Assembly: GCA_964593155.1 (NCBI GenBank)
Contig: CAZQHE010000017.1
Span: 1-42,938 of the forward strand
From: JAJRXK01 sp964593155
Lineage (GTDB): Bacteria; Krumholzibacteriota; Krumholzibacteriia; JAJRXK01
Direction of reading: 5' to 3'
DNA length: 42,938 nt
The position numbers and the translations under genes are program-made. How positions within the stretch are numbered: the stretch's first letter is position 1; each line of letters opens with the position of its first letter. This document shows positions 32,701 to 40,551 of this stretch, in pieces. Under the pieces are notes generated by a model, which was not told where the DNA came from, did no database searches, and saw nothing but the letters and a program-made list of their open reading frames with translations.

Positions 32701-33161
32701 CAGACCGACGGCCTGCACGTGGAAGTTCTCGACGAGCTCGGAGAAGGTCACGCCGNNNNNNNNNNGGTCGGACCCATCGAGCCGGCCACGAAGCGCGGCC
32801 GGTCGGGCGTGCGCTCGGTCATCGCATCGGCTTCGGCGCGGGCCAGCTCCGCCGCCACACGGTTCAGCTCGCGGGCGCGGTCCTGCAGGCCGTACTCGGC
32901 CAGCACGAGCGGGGTGCCGCCGAAGGTGTCGGTCTCCACGACGTCGGCACCGGCCTCGAGGTAGCTGCGGTGCACACCGCGGACCACGTCGGGACGCGTG
33001 ATCACCAGGAACTCGTTGCAGCCGTCGAGTTCGGGGCCACCGAAGTCCTCGGCCGAGAGCTCGGCGTCCTGCAGGGCAGTGCCCATGGCACCGTCGAGCA
33101 CCAGGATGCGCTGCTGCAGCAATTCGTGGAGCGTGGCGATACGATCGCGTCGCGTCGTCAT
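29704..33161 (-). CDS. Cobalamin-dependent methionine synthase (MetH), interrupted by an assembly gap
   Basis: Transfers a methyl group from methyl-tetrahydrofolate to homocysteine through B12. All modules are present in order. The homocysteine domain has LDGAMGTALQ, then zinc-ligand Cys residues in GLNCATGP and GGCCGTTPEHI. The pterin domain (VGERSNVIGSRKFKRLI) and the B12 cap follow. The B12-binding domain carries the axial-ligand motif DVHDIGKN, and the C-terminal activation domain has RYSFGYPACPDLAGQRPLF. Ten Ns at 32756-32765 break the frame within the homocysteine domain, between GSMGPT and GVTFSELV, so two open frames appear (33161-32766 and 32755-29704). I take this as one intact gene. 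ATG 33161 lacks a strong ribosome-binding site. No B12 riboswitch fits in the 90-bp leader. Confidence 0.95.
32756..32765. other. Assembly gap (10 N) inside metH
   Basis: The Ns stand for unknown sequence. Keeping the reading frame requires a true gap length of 2 modulo 3, so ten cannot be right. Many MetH proteins read GPTTKSISVTGGVTF here. Inserting the missing residues on that model needs 23 bases, which meets the rule. Confidence 0.9.
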
Positions 33162-33203
33162 ACGGGGACCTGATCTCGTCGGGGGGACTCGGGCTCGTCC
33201 AAG

Positions 33204-33232
33204 ACCCTACAAGGTCACGGGAAGGCGTCCAA
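33204..33232 (-). promoter_or_regulatory. Candidate metH promoter
   Basis: On the minus strand TTGGAC (33227-33232), a 17-bp spacer and TAGGGT (33204-33209) lie 43 bp before the metH ATG. The -10 box is the same as that before the SLBB export gene. Confidence 0.35.
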
Positions 33233-33251
33233 CCCGCAAAGATCGGGCCGC

Positions 33252-34043
33252 TCAGTCGGCCCGGCTCACCTTGGGCTGCTCGACCTGGGCGTCGGTGAGG
33301 AAGGCGTACAGCTGACCCACCGCGCAGGCGTTGGCTCGCTTCAGGGCCGGCGGCAGGAAGTCCTCGGCGATCCGCTGGTCCTCACGGGCCGACAGCGACA
33401 GTGAGATGGTCTTCTGGTACTCGCCGGTGCAGACGGTCTGGAAGACCAGATCGTTCGTGTCGCGGTCGCGGAGTTCCAGCCGTACCCGGACCTCCCCCGT
33501 GGTGACCGCCGGAGCCGGCAGCATGGTCCCGAGGACGGCGCCGACCGCGCCCGTCTTGAAGAAGTGGCTGAGCCCTCCGTCGCTGCCGATCGAGCTGAGT
33601 CCGCCCACGGCGATGCCGGCGGCCAGCGGCACGGCCCAGGCCCGGAGCGGGCGCTCGAGCCGAGTGGTCATGCTCAACAGCTGCGAGGTGAGCACGTAGT
33701 CGGCATTGTCGGGATTGCGCACCAGTGCGGCCACGCGTGTCTGGTTCAGGTCCTGCAGCAGAGCGCGCAGCACGATCCGCGACGGCGGTTGGTCGAGCTT
33801 GTCGTCGGCCGGGAAACGCAGCGTACTGAAGAAGCCACTCCCCTGGCGCTGCCCGCTCGGACGCAGGTCCTCGGGCTCGGCCACGTAGAGCGCCACGTCG
33901 GGCCGCTCGCGGAAGTAGTCGCCCCGATTCTCGCGCGGGTACAGGAAGCGCACGCGGTAGTCGTTGCAACCGACGGCGCCCAGCACGAGAACCGCCAGGG
34001 TCGCCATGACGACGACCCGCCGGAGGGCGAAAGTACGGTGCAC
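33252..34043 (-). CDS. Putative lipoprotein of unknown function
   Basis: A 263-residue product I do not recognise. A hydrophobic N-terminus (VVVMATLAVLVLGAVGC) ends in Cys26, a plausible though not ideal lipobox (A-V-G-C). The mature part begins NDYRVRFLYPRE. It has VLRALLQDLNQTRVAALV and NADYVLTSQLLSM, a pattern seen in small envelope lipoproteins of the YajG/ABC-auxiliary kind. A glycine-rich hydrophobic stretch (LAAGIAVGGLSSIG) and VRVRLELRDRDTNDLVFQ follow. I chose GTG 34043 because GGAGG lies 8 nt upstream; the frame stays open to 34124. It lies between metH and the MBL gene, probably with its own promoter. Confidence 0.7.
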   Translation of the reverse strand: MHRTFALRRVVVMATLAVLVLGAVGCNDYRVRFLYPRENRGDYFRERPDVALYVAEPEDLRPSGQRQGSGFFSTLRFPADDKLDQPPSRIVLRALLQDLNQTRVAALVRNPDNADYVLTSQLLSMTTRLERPLRAWAVPLAAGIAVGGLSSIGSDGGLSHFFKTGAVGAVLGTMLPAPAVTTGEVRVRLELRDRDTNDLVFQTVCTGEYQKTISLSLSAREDQRIAEDFLPPALKRANACAVGQLYAFLTDAQVEQPKVSRAD

Positions 34044-34079
34044 GTCGAAGGCCTCCGCTGGGTTGGGGATCACGCGATC

Positions 34080-34109
34080 AATATCGGACTGCGCGGTCGG
34101 TCCGCGCAA
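34080..34109 (-). promoter_or_regulatory. Candidate promoter of the lipoprotein gene
   Basis: On the minus strand TTGCGC (34104-34109), an 18-bp spacer and GATATT (34080-34085) lie 36 bp before the GTG at 34043. It is a modest match in an otherwise GC-rich 96-bp gap. Confidence 0.3.
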
Positions 34110-34139
34110 GCGCTGCGGAGTCAACGGCTGGCAACGATG

Positions 34140-34892
34140 TCACGCGGCCCTGATCCGCATCCGGTCGGTCCCGATCGTGACCTCGCCCTTGAAACGGGCC
34201 CGCACACCGTCGACCACGGCTTCGGCCGGCGTCTGCGGATACAGGTGGGTGATCACCAGATGTCGCACGCCCGCCCTCTCGGCGGCCTCGCCCAGCGGCG
34301 TGGGCGACAGATGCACGGCACTGGCGTCGGAATCGGTGCTCGCGCACTCCGAGACCAGCACGTCCACGCCGCGCGCCAGCTCCACCAGGGCCTCGCAGGG
34401 CCCGGTGTCGCCCGTGAAGGCCACCGTCCGCCCCGACCGCGGCGAACGGACCCGGTAGCCCAGGTCCTCGGTGGTCCCGTGCTCGAGCCGCACGGCCTCG
34501 ACCTCGAAGCCCCGGGCCTCGACCGGCCCGGGGCCGATCTCGTCGATCCGGAGCGGGTAGTCCGCCCGCAACCACTCCCAGGCCCCGTACAGCGCCGCCA
34601 CCAGCGCGTCGAGCCCGGCCGGCCCGACCAGGCGCAGGGGGCCCGGTGCCGACCGCGCGTGCCTGGCCGCGAACAGCAGCGACACCAGCTCGCAGGTGTG
34701 GTCGGGATGCAGGTGGGTGACGAAGAACTCCGACAGGCGCAGCGGGTCGAGGCCGCACTCGACCATGCGGCTGAGTACGTTGCGCCCCAGGTCGATCGGC
34801 AGGACGTGGTCGCCCTCCACCACGGCCACGCCGGCCGAGGCCGTCTCGGCCTGGGGTGTGAGGGTCCCGGTGCCGAGCAGGACGACCTCCAT
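34140..34892 (-). CDS. MBL-fold metallo-hydrolase (RNase Z-like)
   Basis: A 250-residue beta-lactamase-fold hydrolase. LLGTGTLTPQAETASAG at the N-terminus, THLHPDHTCELVSLLFA (H-x-H-x-D-H zinc motif), AFTGDTGPCEALVELARGVDVLVSECAS and THLYPQTP supply the expected metal ligands. The overall pattern is that of the RNase Z/ElaC-like group and related phosphodiesterases. RNase Z trims tRNA 3' ends, but this shorter relative could act on another phosphodiester. Its ATG lies two bases after the SAM hydrolase stop (TGAACATG), so the two are coupled. Confidence 0.88.
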   Translation of the reverse strand: MEVVLLGTGTLTPQAETASAGVAVVEGDHVLPIDLGRNVLSRMVECGLDPLRLSEFFVTHLHPDHTCELVSLLFAARHARSAPGPLRLVGPAGLDALVAALYGAWEWLRADYPLRIDEIGPGPVEARGFEVEAVRLEHGTTEDLGYRVRSPRSGRTVAFTGDTGPCEALVELARGVDVLVSECASTDSDASAVHLSPTPLGEAAERAGVRHLVITHLYPQTPAEAVVDGVRARFKGEVTIGTDRMRIRAA

Positions 34893-34894
34893 GT

Positions 34895-35689
34895 TCACCC
34901 GCCCCGGTGGGCGCGCACGCGGATCCGCGATCCGCGACCGATTCCCATCCGGTCGGCGAAGTGCGCTTCGCGCTGGCCCAGTTCGAGGGTGTCGCTGCTC
35001 CCCCAGTAGGCGAGCGGCTTGCCCCGCTCGACGTCGCCGAAGGTGCGGGACAGACCGCGCAGTACGAGGGAGTCGACGACGACCTCGATGTCGTCGCCGA
35101 ACGGCTCGACGTCCCCTGGCTCGATCAGGGTGATCGCATTGCCGAAGCGATCGATCCACACGACCTCGGCCTCGATGTCTTCGTCGCCCACGCGCACGGG
35201 GCGCTCGAGGCGCTGCGGTGGTCGGGTCTGCTCACCCAGCGTCCGCGGATCGTCGCCGCGCGCGATCCGAGCCGCGGCCGGCGCGAAGAGGTCGCGGCCG
35301 TGGAAGGTCGCGCTCGGCGTGGTTCCGGGCACCACGCGCTCCGGGTCGAGTTCCACGCACAGGTCCCCGCCGGCCGCGGCGTCGCCCAGCAGACCGTTGT
35401 CGGGACCGACCACCCAGGCGCCGCGGGCCGTGCGGGCCGCGACGGCTCTTCGTTCCCCGCCGACACCCGGGTCGACCACGGCGACGTGCACCGTGGTCGG
35501 CGGCAGGTCGCGCACGGCGCGCGACAGGAGGAAGGCTCCCGACCGCACGTCCTGGGGCGGCACGTGGTGGCTCACGTCGATGATCCGCGCGTCGGGGCAG
35601 TGGCTCAACACGCTGCCCTTCATCGCTCCGACGTAGCCGTCGCGGGTTCCGAAGTCGCTCAACAGACTCACCAGTGGCGGCATGCTCAT
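34895..35689 (-). CDS. S-adenosyl-L-methionine hydrolase (adenosine-forming; DUF62/SAM hydroxide adenosyltransferase)
   Basis: A 264-residue enzyme of the chlorinase/fluorinase fold that splits SAM with hydroxide to adenosine and methionine. Blocks: LLSDFGTRDGYVGAMKG, IDVSHHVPPQDVRSGAFLL, VAVVDPGVGGERRAVA, VVGPDNGLL, FHGRDLFAPAAARIARG and the C-terminal WIDRFGNAITLI. The family role in cells is unclear; it may lower SAM or halogenate. ATG 35689 overlaps the nhaC stop (ATGA), and an MBL hydrolase follows at 2 bp. Confidence 0.93.
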   Translation of the reverse strand: MSMPPLVSLLSDFGTRDGYVGAMKGSVLSHCPDARIIDVSHHVPPQDVRSGAFLLSRAVRDLPPTTVHVAVVDPGVGGERRAVAARTARGAWVVGPDNGLLGDAAAGGDLCVELDPERVVPGTTPSATFHGRDLFAPAAARIARGDDPRTLGEQTRPPQRLERPVRVGDEDIEAEVVWIDRFGNAITLIEPGDVEPFGDDIEVVVDSLVLRGLSRTFGDVERGKPLAYWGSSDTLELGQREAHFADRMGIGRGSRIRVRAHRGG

Positions 35690-37647
35690 GCGCGCGCCTC
35701 CTCGGCATTGCGTCCGAGCCACCGGACGGCGGCCCCCAGCAGGATGACGCCGATCGGCAGCGTGATCCAGGGCGAGATCCCGAATCCGGCCGGCACCGTG
35801 CCGAGCAGGACGGCCAGAGACCCGGCCAGCACCGCGTAGGGGAACTGCGTGCGCACGTGGTCGATGTGGTCGGCGCCACTGGCCATGCTGCTCATGATGG
35901 TGGTGTCGCTGATCGGCGAGCAGTGGTCGCCGAAGACCGACCCGCTGAGCACGCACGCCACGCTCGACAGGAAGATCGCCGTCGCCGCCGCCTCGCCCAA
36001 TCCCGCTTCGGCCGCGAGTCCCGTCGACAACGGGATCACGATGGGCATGAGGATCGCCATGGTCCCCCAGCTCGTCCCGGTGCTGAACCCGAGGAAGGCC
36101 GCCACGAGGAAGGTCACCGTGGGCACCATGCGCGCCGACAGATTGCCGGTGGCCGCGTCGACCACGACGTCGGCGGTGCGCAGGGTCTCGCAGATCGAGC
36201 CGATCGACCACGCCAGGATCAGGATCACCAGCGCCGGCACCATGGCCTTCGCGCCCGAGATCCACGACTCCATGGCCTCGGTCAGGTCGAGCAGGCGCTG
36301 CGACACGGCCAGGGTGATGGCGACGGTCGAACCGAGGATCACCGCCCACAGCAGGGCGGCCGCCGGATCGGCCGTCGAGAAGACGTCGCGGACGTTCGCC
36401 GCGGCCAGACCCACCGGACCCGAACTCTCGAGGATCGCCCGGCGCCCGTCGAACCACAGGCCCAGAACGGTGGTGCCGAGGACCACCACCACCGGCACCA
36501 GCGCCACGTGTGCGCGTCGCGGCTTGCCCTCGACCGGTTCGAGATCGGCGCCGACGTCGTCGATCAGCGGACGCGCGCCCGGCGCCAGCACCTGTCCTTC
36601 GTGCCGTGCGCGCCGCTCGGCCTTCAGCATGGGACCGAAGTCGCGCCGCTGGGCGATGGTCCAGAACACCACGGCCATCGCGAACCACGAGTAGGCCGCG
36701 TACGGAATGCTCGACACGAAGATCCCGTAGGCCGAGCCCTCGATCTGGTTGGCCTGCAGGCCGTCTCCGATCAGTCCGACCTGGTAGCCCACCCACGTCG
36801 ACAGCACCGCCACCGTCGCCACCGGGGCGGCCGTCGAGTCGACCAGGTAACTGAGCTTCTCGCGCGACACACGCATGCGATCGGTCACCGGCCGCATGGT
36901 GTTGCCCACGAGCAGGGTGTTGGCGTAGTCGTCGAAGAAGACCACCAGGCCGAGGATCGCCGTGGCCAGCTGCGAACTGCGCGCGTCGTGGATCCACCGT
37001 CGCACGGCGTCGACCAGTCCGTGGGTCCCGCCCGCGCGGGCCATGACGCCCACCATGCCGCCCAGCGTGGCCGTGAACAGCAGGATCGACGCCTGGAAGG
37101 AATCGGTGACCGACGGCACCACCACGTCGCGGGTCGCCATGACGAAGGCACTGACGGGATTGCCCGTGTAGATGATCGCCCCGGCCAGCACCCCGGCCGT
37201 GAGCGCCAGAAGGACCTGCCGCAACCACAGCGCGAGGACGATCGACAGCAGGGGTGGCACGAGCGACCAGAGCGGGTGCACCACGCGCACCGAGCCCTCC
37301 ACCGCGGTCGCGTCGTCGAGCACGAGCCGGAAGTCGCCTCCGTCGCCCACCGTCACGTCGTCGATGGTCGCGCGCCCCTGGTCGTCGAGCTGCAGATCGA
37401 ACGGACCCACGGGATCACCGTCGCGCGTCCAAGTCCCTGTGGGATCGAGTTGGAGGGAACGGCCGGCCAGTGGCTGCCCGTTCTCGTCGTGCAGCTCGAC
37501 CGAGAACGCGCCCGGCTTGCCGCGGAGCATCTGTTCGGCGGCACCCACGTCGAGGCGCACGTCGGCCCGCGACGAGGTGACCGCGACGAGCGTGAGGACG
37601 ATCGCGAGCCCGAGGCTCGCCCGGTGACGAAGACGATGGAGCGGCAC
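35686..37647 (-). CDS. NhaC-family Na+/H+ antiporter with an N-terminal extracytoplasmic domain
   Basis: A 653-residue protein. GTG 37647 opens a signal sequence (LGLAIVLTLVAVTSSRA). About 90 residues that look like a small beta-sandwich follow (FSVELHDENGQPLAG, LQLDDQGRATIDDV, GGDFRLVLDDA). The NhaC-type transporter begins near LWSLVPPLLSIVLALWLRQV, with AGVLAGAIIYTGNP, VFFDDYANTLLVGNTMRPVTD, GFSTGTSWGTMAILMP and SGSVFGDHCSPISDTTIMSS, all typical of the family. The substrate may be Na+/H+ or an organic solute, because NhaC relatives include malate/lactate antiporters. The N-terminal domain adds about 120 residues to the usual length. A probable promoter lies in the 59-bp gap after cutA. Its stop overlaps the SAM hydrolase start. 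Confidence 0.88.
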   Translation of the reverse strand: MPLHRLRHRASLGLAIVLTLVAVTSSRADVRLDVGAAEQMLRGKPGAFSVELHDENGQPLAGRSLQLDPTGTWTRDGDPVGPFDLQLDDQGRATIDDVTVGDGGDFRLVLDDATAVEGSVRVVHPLWSLVPPLLSIVLALWLRQVLLALTAGVLAGAIIYTGNPVSAFVMATRDVVVPSVTDSFQASILLFTATLGGMVGVMARAGGTHGLVDAVRRWIHDARSSQLATAILGLVVFFDDYANTLLVGNTMRPVTDRMRVSREKLSYLVDSTAAPVATVAVLSTWVGYQVGLIGDGLQANQIEGSAYGIFVSSIPYAAYSWFAMAVVFWTIAQRRDFGPMLKAERRARHEGQVLAPGARPLIDDVGADLEPVEGKPRRAHVALVPVVVVLGTTVLGLWFDGRRAILESSGPVGLAAANVRDVFSTADPAAALLWAVILGSTVAITLAVSQRLLDLTEAMESWISGAKAMVPALVILILAWSIGSICETLRTADVVVDAATGNLSARMVPTVTFLVAAFLGFSTGTSWGTMAILMPIVIPLSTGLAAEAGLGEAAATAIFLSSVACVLSGSVFGDHCSPISDTTIMSSMASGADHIDHVRTQFPYAVLAGSLAVLLGTVPAGFGISPWITLPIGVILLGAAVRWLGRNAEEARA

Positions 37648-37681
37648 GACGATTCCGGGACGGGGAAACGGAGATCGACGC

Positions 37682-37710
37682 AGTCTGGACGTCCGTTCCC
37701 GGACGGTCAA
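37682..37710 (-). promoter_or_regulatory. Candidate nhaC promoter with a palindromic spacer
   Basis: On the minus strand TTGACC (37705-37710), which overlaps the cutA stop, a 17-bp spacer and CAGACT (37682-37687). The spacer holds the dyad GTCCG-TTCC-CGGAC (37691-37704), well placed for a repressor or an activator of spacer type. Confidence 0.4.
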
Positions 37711-38054
37711 GTCGACGATCCGGCCTGGCCGCCCCCGTTGCACTGCTCGCGCGCCCAGGCCGCGTACTCGGCCTCTGCCTCGGCCTCGAACCACACCACC
37801 TGCGGAACGTCGTAGGGGTGCACCTCGCGCAGTCGTCGCACTGCGGCATCGAGTGTTACGGGCGCCACCTTCAGGCGCAGCAGGACCTCGGGGTCCTGCT
37901 CGACCCTTCCCTGCCACCGGTAGACCGAGATCATCGGCCGCTCCTCGACCTGGGCACAGGCCACGAGACCTTCCTCCACCAGACGCCGCGCGGCCGCGGT
38001 GGCCATCTCGACGTCGCCGAAGGTGCTCAGCACGATCCAGAGACGGTCTTTCAT
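37707..38054 (-). CDS. CutA-family (divalent-ion tolerance) trimeric protein
   Basis: A 115-residue member of the CutA family, which folds as a PII-like trimer. VLSTFGDVEMATAAARRLVEEGLVACAQV, SVYRWQGRVEQDPEVLLRLKV and LREVHPYDVPQVVWF match the family along its full length. CutA was linked to copper tolerance in E. coli, but its molecular role is unsettled. ATG 38054 overlaps the stop of the inositol-monophosphatase-family gene (ATGA). Confidence 0.95.
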   Translation of the reverse strand: MKDRLWIVLSTFGDVEMATAAARRLVEEGLVACAQVEERPMISVYRWQGRVEQDPEVLLRLKVAPVTLDAAVRRLREVHPYDVPQVVWFEAEAEAEYAAWAREQCNGGGQAGSST

Positions 38055-38947
38055 GGGGTGTCCTCTCCGGGAAGGGGTCCGTGACGCGGCACCGGCGCGT
38101 CGAGCGCGGGCGACAGCACGTCGAGGTCGGGTGCGGCGTGGGCGCGCTCGATCATCGCCAGCAACTCCGCGTGCAGTCCGGGCGCCGCGGCGACGAGACG
38201 CCGGCTCCACAGAACCTCGTCACGGCCGTCGAGGTCGGTCACCACGCCTCCGGCTTCGCGCAGGATCAACGCACCGGCCGCCAGATCCCAGGGCTTCAGG
38301 GCGAACTCCCAGTAGCCGTCGAGTCGCCCGGCCGCCACGTAGCACAGGTCGAGCGCCGCCGAACCGGCCCGACGCACACCGCGGCACCGCGCCAGCGCTT
38401 GCGCGGTGATCGCAAGGTTCAGACGCGCGGTCGCTCCCCGTGAATACGGGAACCCCGTGGCGAGCAGAGCCTCTTCGAGCCGCTCGCAGCGCGACGCGTG
38501 CAGGCTCAACGGGGGCACGCCGCGCAGGGGCCGTTCGAGCGTGGCCCCGCCTCCGCTGACCGCGGCGAAGAGTTCGTCGAGGGCCGGCGCGTAGACCACG
38601 CCCGCGCTGCCGTCGGTGTCGCTGCGCGCGATCGACACGCAGTAGAAGGGATGGCCGTGCACGTAGTTCGTGGTGCCGTCGATCGGGTCGACGTACCACA
38701 CCGGCTCGTGGCCTCCGGTGCGGCTGTCCTGACCGCCCTCCTCACCGACCACGGGTTCACCCGGGAACAGACGCGCGATCTCGGCCACCAGCCACTGCTG
38801 CACGTCGTGGTCGACCCGTGTCACCAGGTCCACGCGTCCCTTGTGTTCGACCTGCCGGTCGTGGCCGTCGTCGAGGGCCTCGAGCATCTGCGCTCCGGCC
38901 TGCAGGGCCATGGTGCGCAGGTGCACCAGCGTGTCGGCGTGGTCCAT
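38051..38947 (-). CDS. Inositol-1-monophosphatase family phosphatase
   Basis: A 298-residue Mg2+-dependent, Li+-type phosphatase. VTRVDHDVQQWLVAEI, GEEGG (metal Glu), YVDPIDGTTNYVHGHPFYCVSI (the D-P-I-D-G-T metal motif), then GSAALDLCYVAAGRLDGYWE and KPWDLAAGALILREAGG are the family signatures. It may hydrolyse inositol phosphate, a sugar phosphate or 3'-phosphoadenosine phosphate; the last would fit a cell that makes PAPS, but the sequence does not decide. GGGAG lies 6 nt before ATG 38947. It is coupled to cutA. Confidence 0.92.
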   Translation of the reverse strand: MDHADTLVHLRTMALQAGAQMLEALDDGHDRQVEHKGRVDLVTRVDHDVQQWLVAEIARLFPGEPVVGEEGGQDSRTGGHEPVWYVDPIDGTTNYVHGHPFYCVSIARSDTDGSAGVVYAPALDELFAAVSGGGATLERPLRGVPPLSLHASRCERLEEALLATGFPYSRGATARLNLAITAQALARCRGVRRAGSAALDLCYVAAGRLDGYWEFALKPWDLAAGALILREAGGVVTDLDGRDEVLWSRRLVAAAPGLHAELLAMIERAHAAPDLDVLSPALDAPVPRHGPLPGEDTP

Positions 38948-38979
38948 GGAGAGCTCCCGGGCTGCGGCGAGACGCCAGA

Positions 38980-40551
38980 CTAGCGGCGGTCGTCGGTGCG
39001 TGGCAAGGCGTCGACCGGGAGCAGGGTCCATCCTCCGGCTCCGGCCCGATCACTGAGCACCCACTCCACTCCGTGTTCGCGAAGGGCATCACGGCACGAC
39101 ACCGTGAAGGCCGGACAGCACGCGGTTCGCAGTTCGGCGATCGCGGGCGGGACGAATCCACTCGCCCCGCCGGCCACGGGCCGCCGCGCGGCCTCGGCCC
39201 ACAGCATGAAGCGTGCATCGCGCGCCGACTCCTGCGTCTCGCGGCACGCCGCGGGCAGCCCGACCCAGACCTCGCCTTCGGGAATCGACCGCAGCGTCGT
39301 GACCACGTCGGGATCCACCCCCGCGTCCACCGATCCGAACCCACCCGGCGCGAGATCCACGGCGGCCAGAACGAGCACCACCAGGCCCGGACGAGGTCGG
39401 CGCGCGAGCAACCGGCTCGCCCCGAGTGCCGCCAGCAGCGCGGTGGCCCACGCAAAGAGGATGGCGAAGCGCGAGGGGTCGCGCAGGGCGCGCAACGGCC
39501 ACAGATGGTCCTGCAACCACGCGAAGGGCAGCGGGATCTCGAACGAGGTGAACGGGATCAGGAAGGAGCGGCCGAACGCGAAGCCGAGTCCGACGATCCC
39601 CACCACGAGCAACGCCACGACCTCGCGCCGGGCACGTCCCCACCACGCTCCCAGGGCGGCCAGCACGAACCAGATCGCCCCGGGATAGAGCGCCGGTCGC
39701 GACGGGTCGTGGTCCGGCCACGGCAGCAGACGACTGTCGGCCGCCTTCCACAGGTCGAACCACCGGGCCTGGAAGGCCAGCGCCTCGAGCGGGTCGCGCC
39801 CGAAGCCGTCGAGGGCTCGACCCGCGAGCACGTAGGGCACGGCCGCCACCGCGAGCACGACCACCGTTCCGCCGGTGGCAATGGCGAGAGCACGGCCGGG
39901 GATCCGCTCGCGGCCCCACGCCAGCACCACCGCCAGCACGACCGCACCGAGCACCAGCGCCGCGGTGGCGTACACGCTCCAGCTCGCCTGCAGCGCCACC
40001 GCGACGACGAACAGCGCGGCCCGACGTCCGGACCCTTCGTCGTCGAACATCGCGCGGAGCGCCCCCAGCGCCAACGGCAGCCAGGGCGAGGGCACCTGGT
40101 TCAGGTGATGGAAGTGCCCCGCGGCGTAGGGCCCGATCGCGTACACCACCCCGACCAGCAGCGCGAGCCCCGGCGTCACCCCGAAGCGCCGCGCACACCA
40201 CGCGGCGGCGATCACACAGCCGGCCACCGTGATCCACAGCACCGCCTGGTAGTCGGTGGCGGCCGCCGCACCCGGGACCGCACGCGCGAGCACCGACGGC
40301 CCGACCATCGGATCGAGGAAGGTCTGCGTCCACGACACGGGATGGAACCAGGGCGCGTTCCAGAAAGCGCTGTGCCACGGAAGGTGATCGGCGGCGTGCG
40401 CCAGGTACGCGGCCTGTGCCAGGGGATCGGCCCCACCGTGGGCCGAGGGTAGCGCGTTCCCCGGAATCGAGCCCGAGAGCAGCAGCGGGACCGCTCCGGC
40501 CAGAACCGCCACCAGCACGACGATCCCGTACCGCACCGCCGGTGATCTCAC
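38980..40551 (-). CDS. Multi-span membrane protein, GT-C/YfhO-like (unassigned)
   Basis: A 523-residue integral membrane protein with about eleven helices and a C-terminal soluble part of about 120 residues. After the first helix comes a polar extracytoplasmic loop with GGADPLAQAAYLAHAADHLPW and NAPWFHPVSWTQTFLDPMVG, where the acidic and His residues sit as in GT-C glycosyltransferases and YfhO-like proteins. LAWLQ-type loops (IPLPFAWLQDHLWPLRALRDPSRFAIL) recur in membrane proteins of this kind. I cannot name a substrate. GTG 40551 overlaps the sulfatase-like stop (GTGA), so the two act together or are at least made together. Glycan or lipid modification is my inference. Confidence 0.6.
   Translation of the reverse strand: MRSPAVRYGIVVLVAVLAGAVPLLLSGSIPGNALPSAHGGADPLAQAAYLAHAADHLPWHSAFWNAPWFHPVSWTQTFLDPMVGPSVLARAVPGAAAATDYQAVLWITVAGCVIAAAWCARRFGVTPGLALLVGVVYAIGPYAAGHFHHLNQVPSPWLPLALGALRAMFDDEGSGRRAALFVVAVALQASWSVYATAALVLGAVVLAVVLAWGRERIPGRALAIATGGTVVVLAVAAVPYVLAGRALDGFGRDPLEALAFQARWFDLWKAADSRLLPWPDHDPSRPALYPGAIWFVLAALGAWWGRARREVVALLVVGIVGLGFAFGRSFLIPFTSFEIPLPFAWLQDHLWPLRALRDPSRFAILFAWATALLAALGASRLLARRPRPGLVVLVLAAVDLAPGGFGSVDAGVDPDVVTTLRSIPEGEVWVGLPAACRETQESARDARFMLWAEAARRPVAGGASGFVPPAIAELRTACCPAFTVSCRDALREHGVEWVLSDRAGAGGWTLLPVDALPRTDDRR

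Noticed and set aside
29668..32755. Long plus-strand open frame opposite metH
   Set aside because: It is a shadow of metH. The minus strand encodes all MetH modules, and the plus-strand product is low-complexity His/Gln/Arg-rich.
32748..33161. A separate short gene for a truncated homocysteine methyltransferase
   Set aside because: The break is a run of Ns, and the two parts join into one normal MetH.
33162..33251. Cobalamin or SAM riboswitch before metH
   Set aside because: The leader is only 90 bp and contains no recognisable B12 box or SAM aptamer core.
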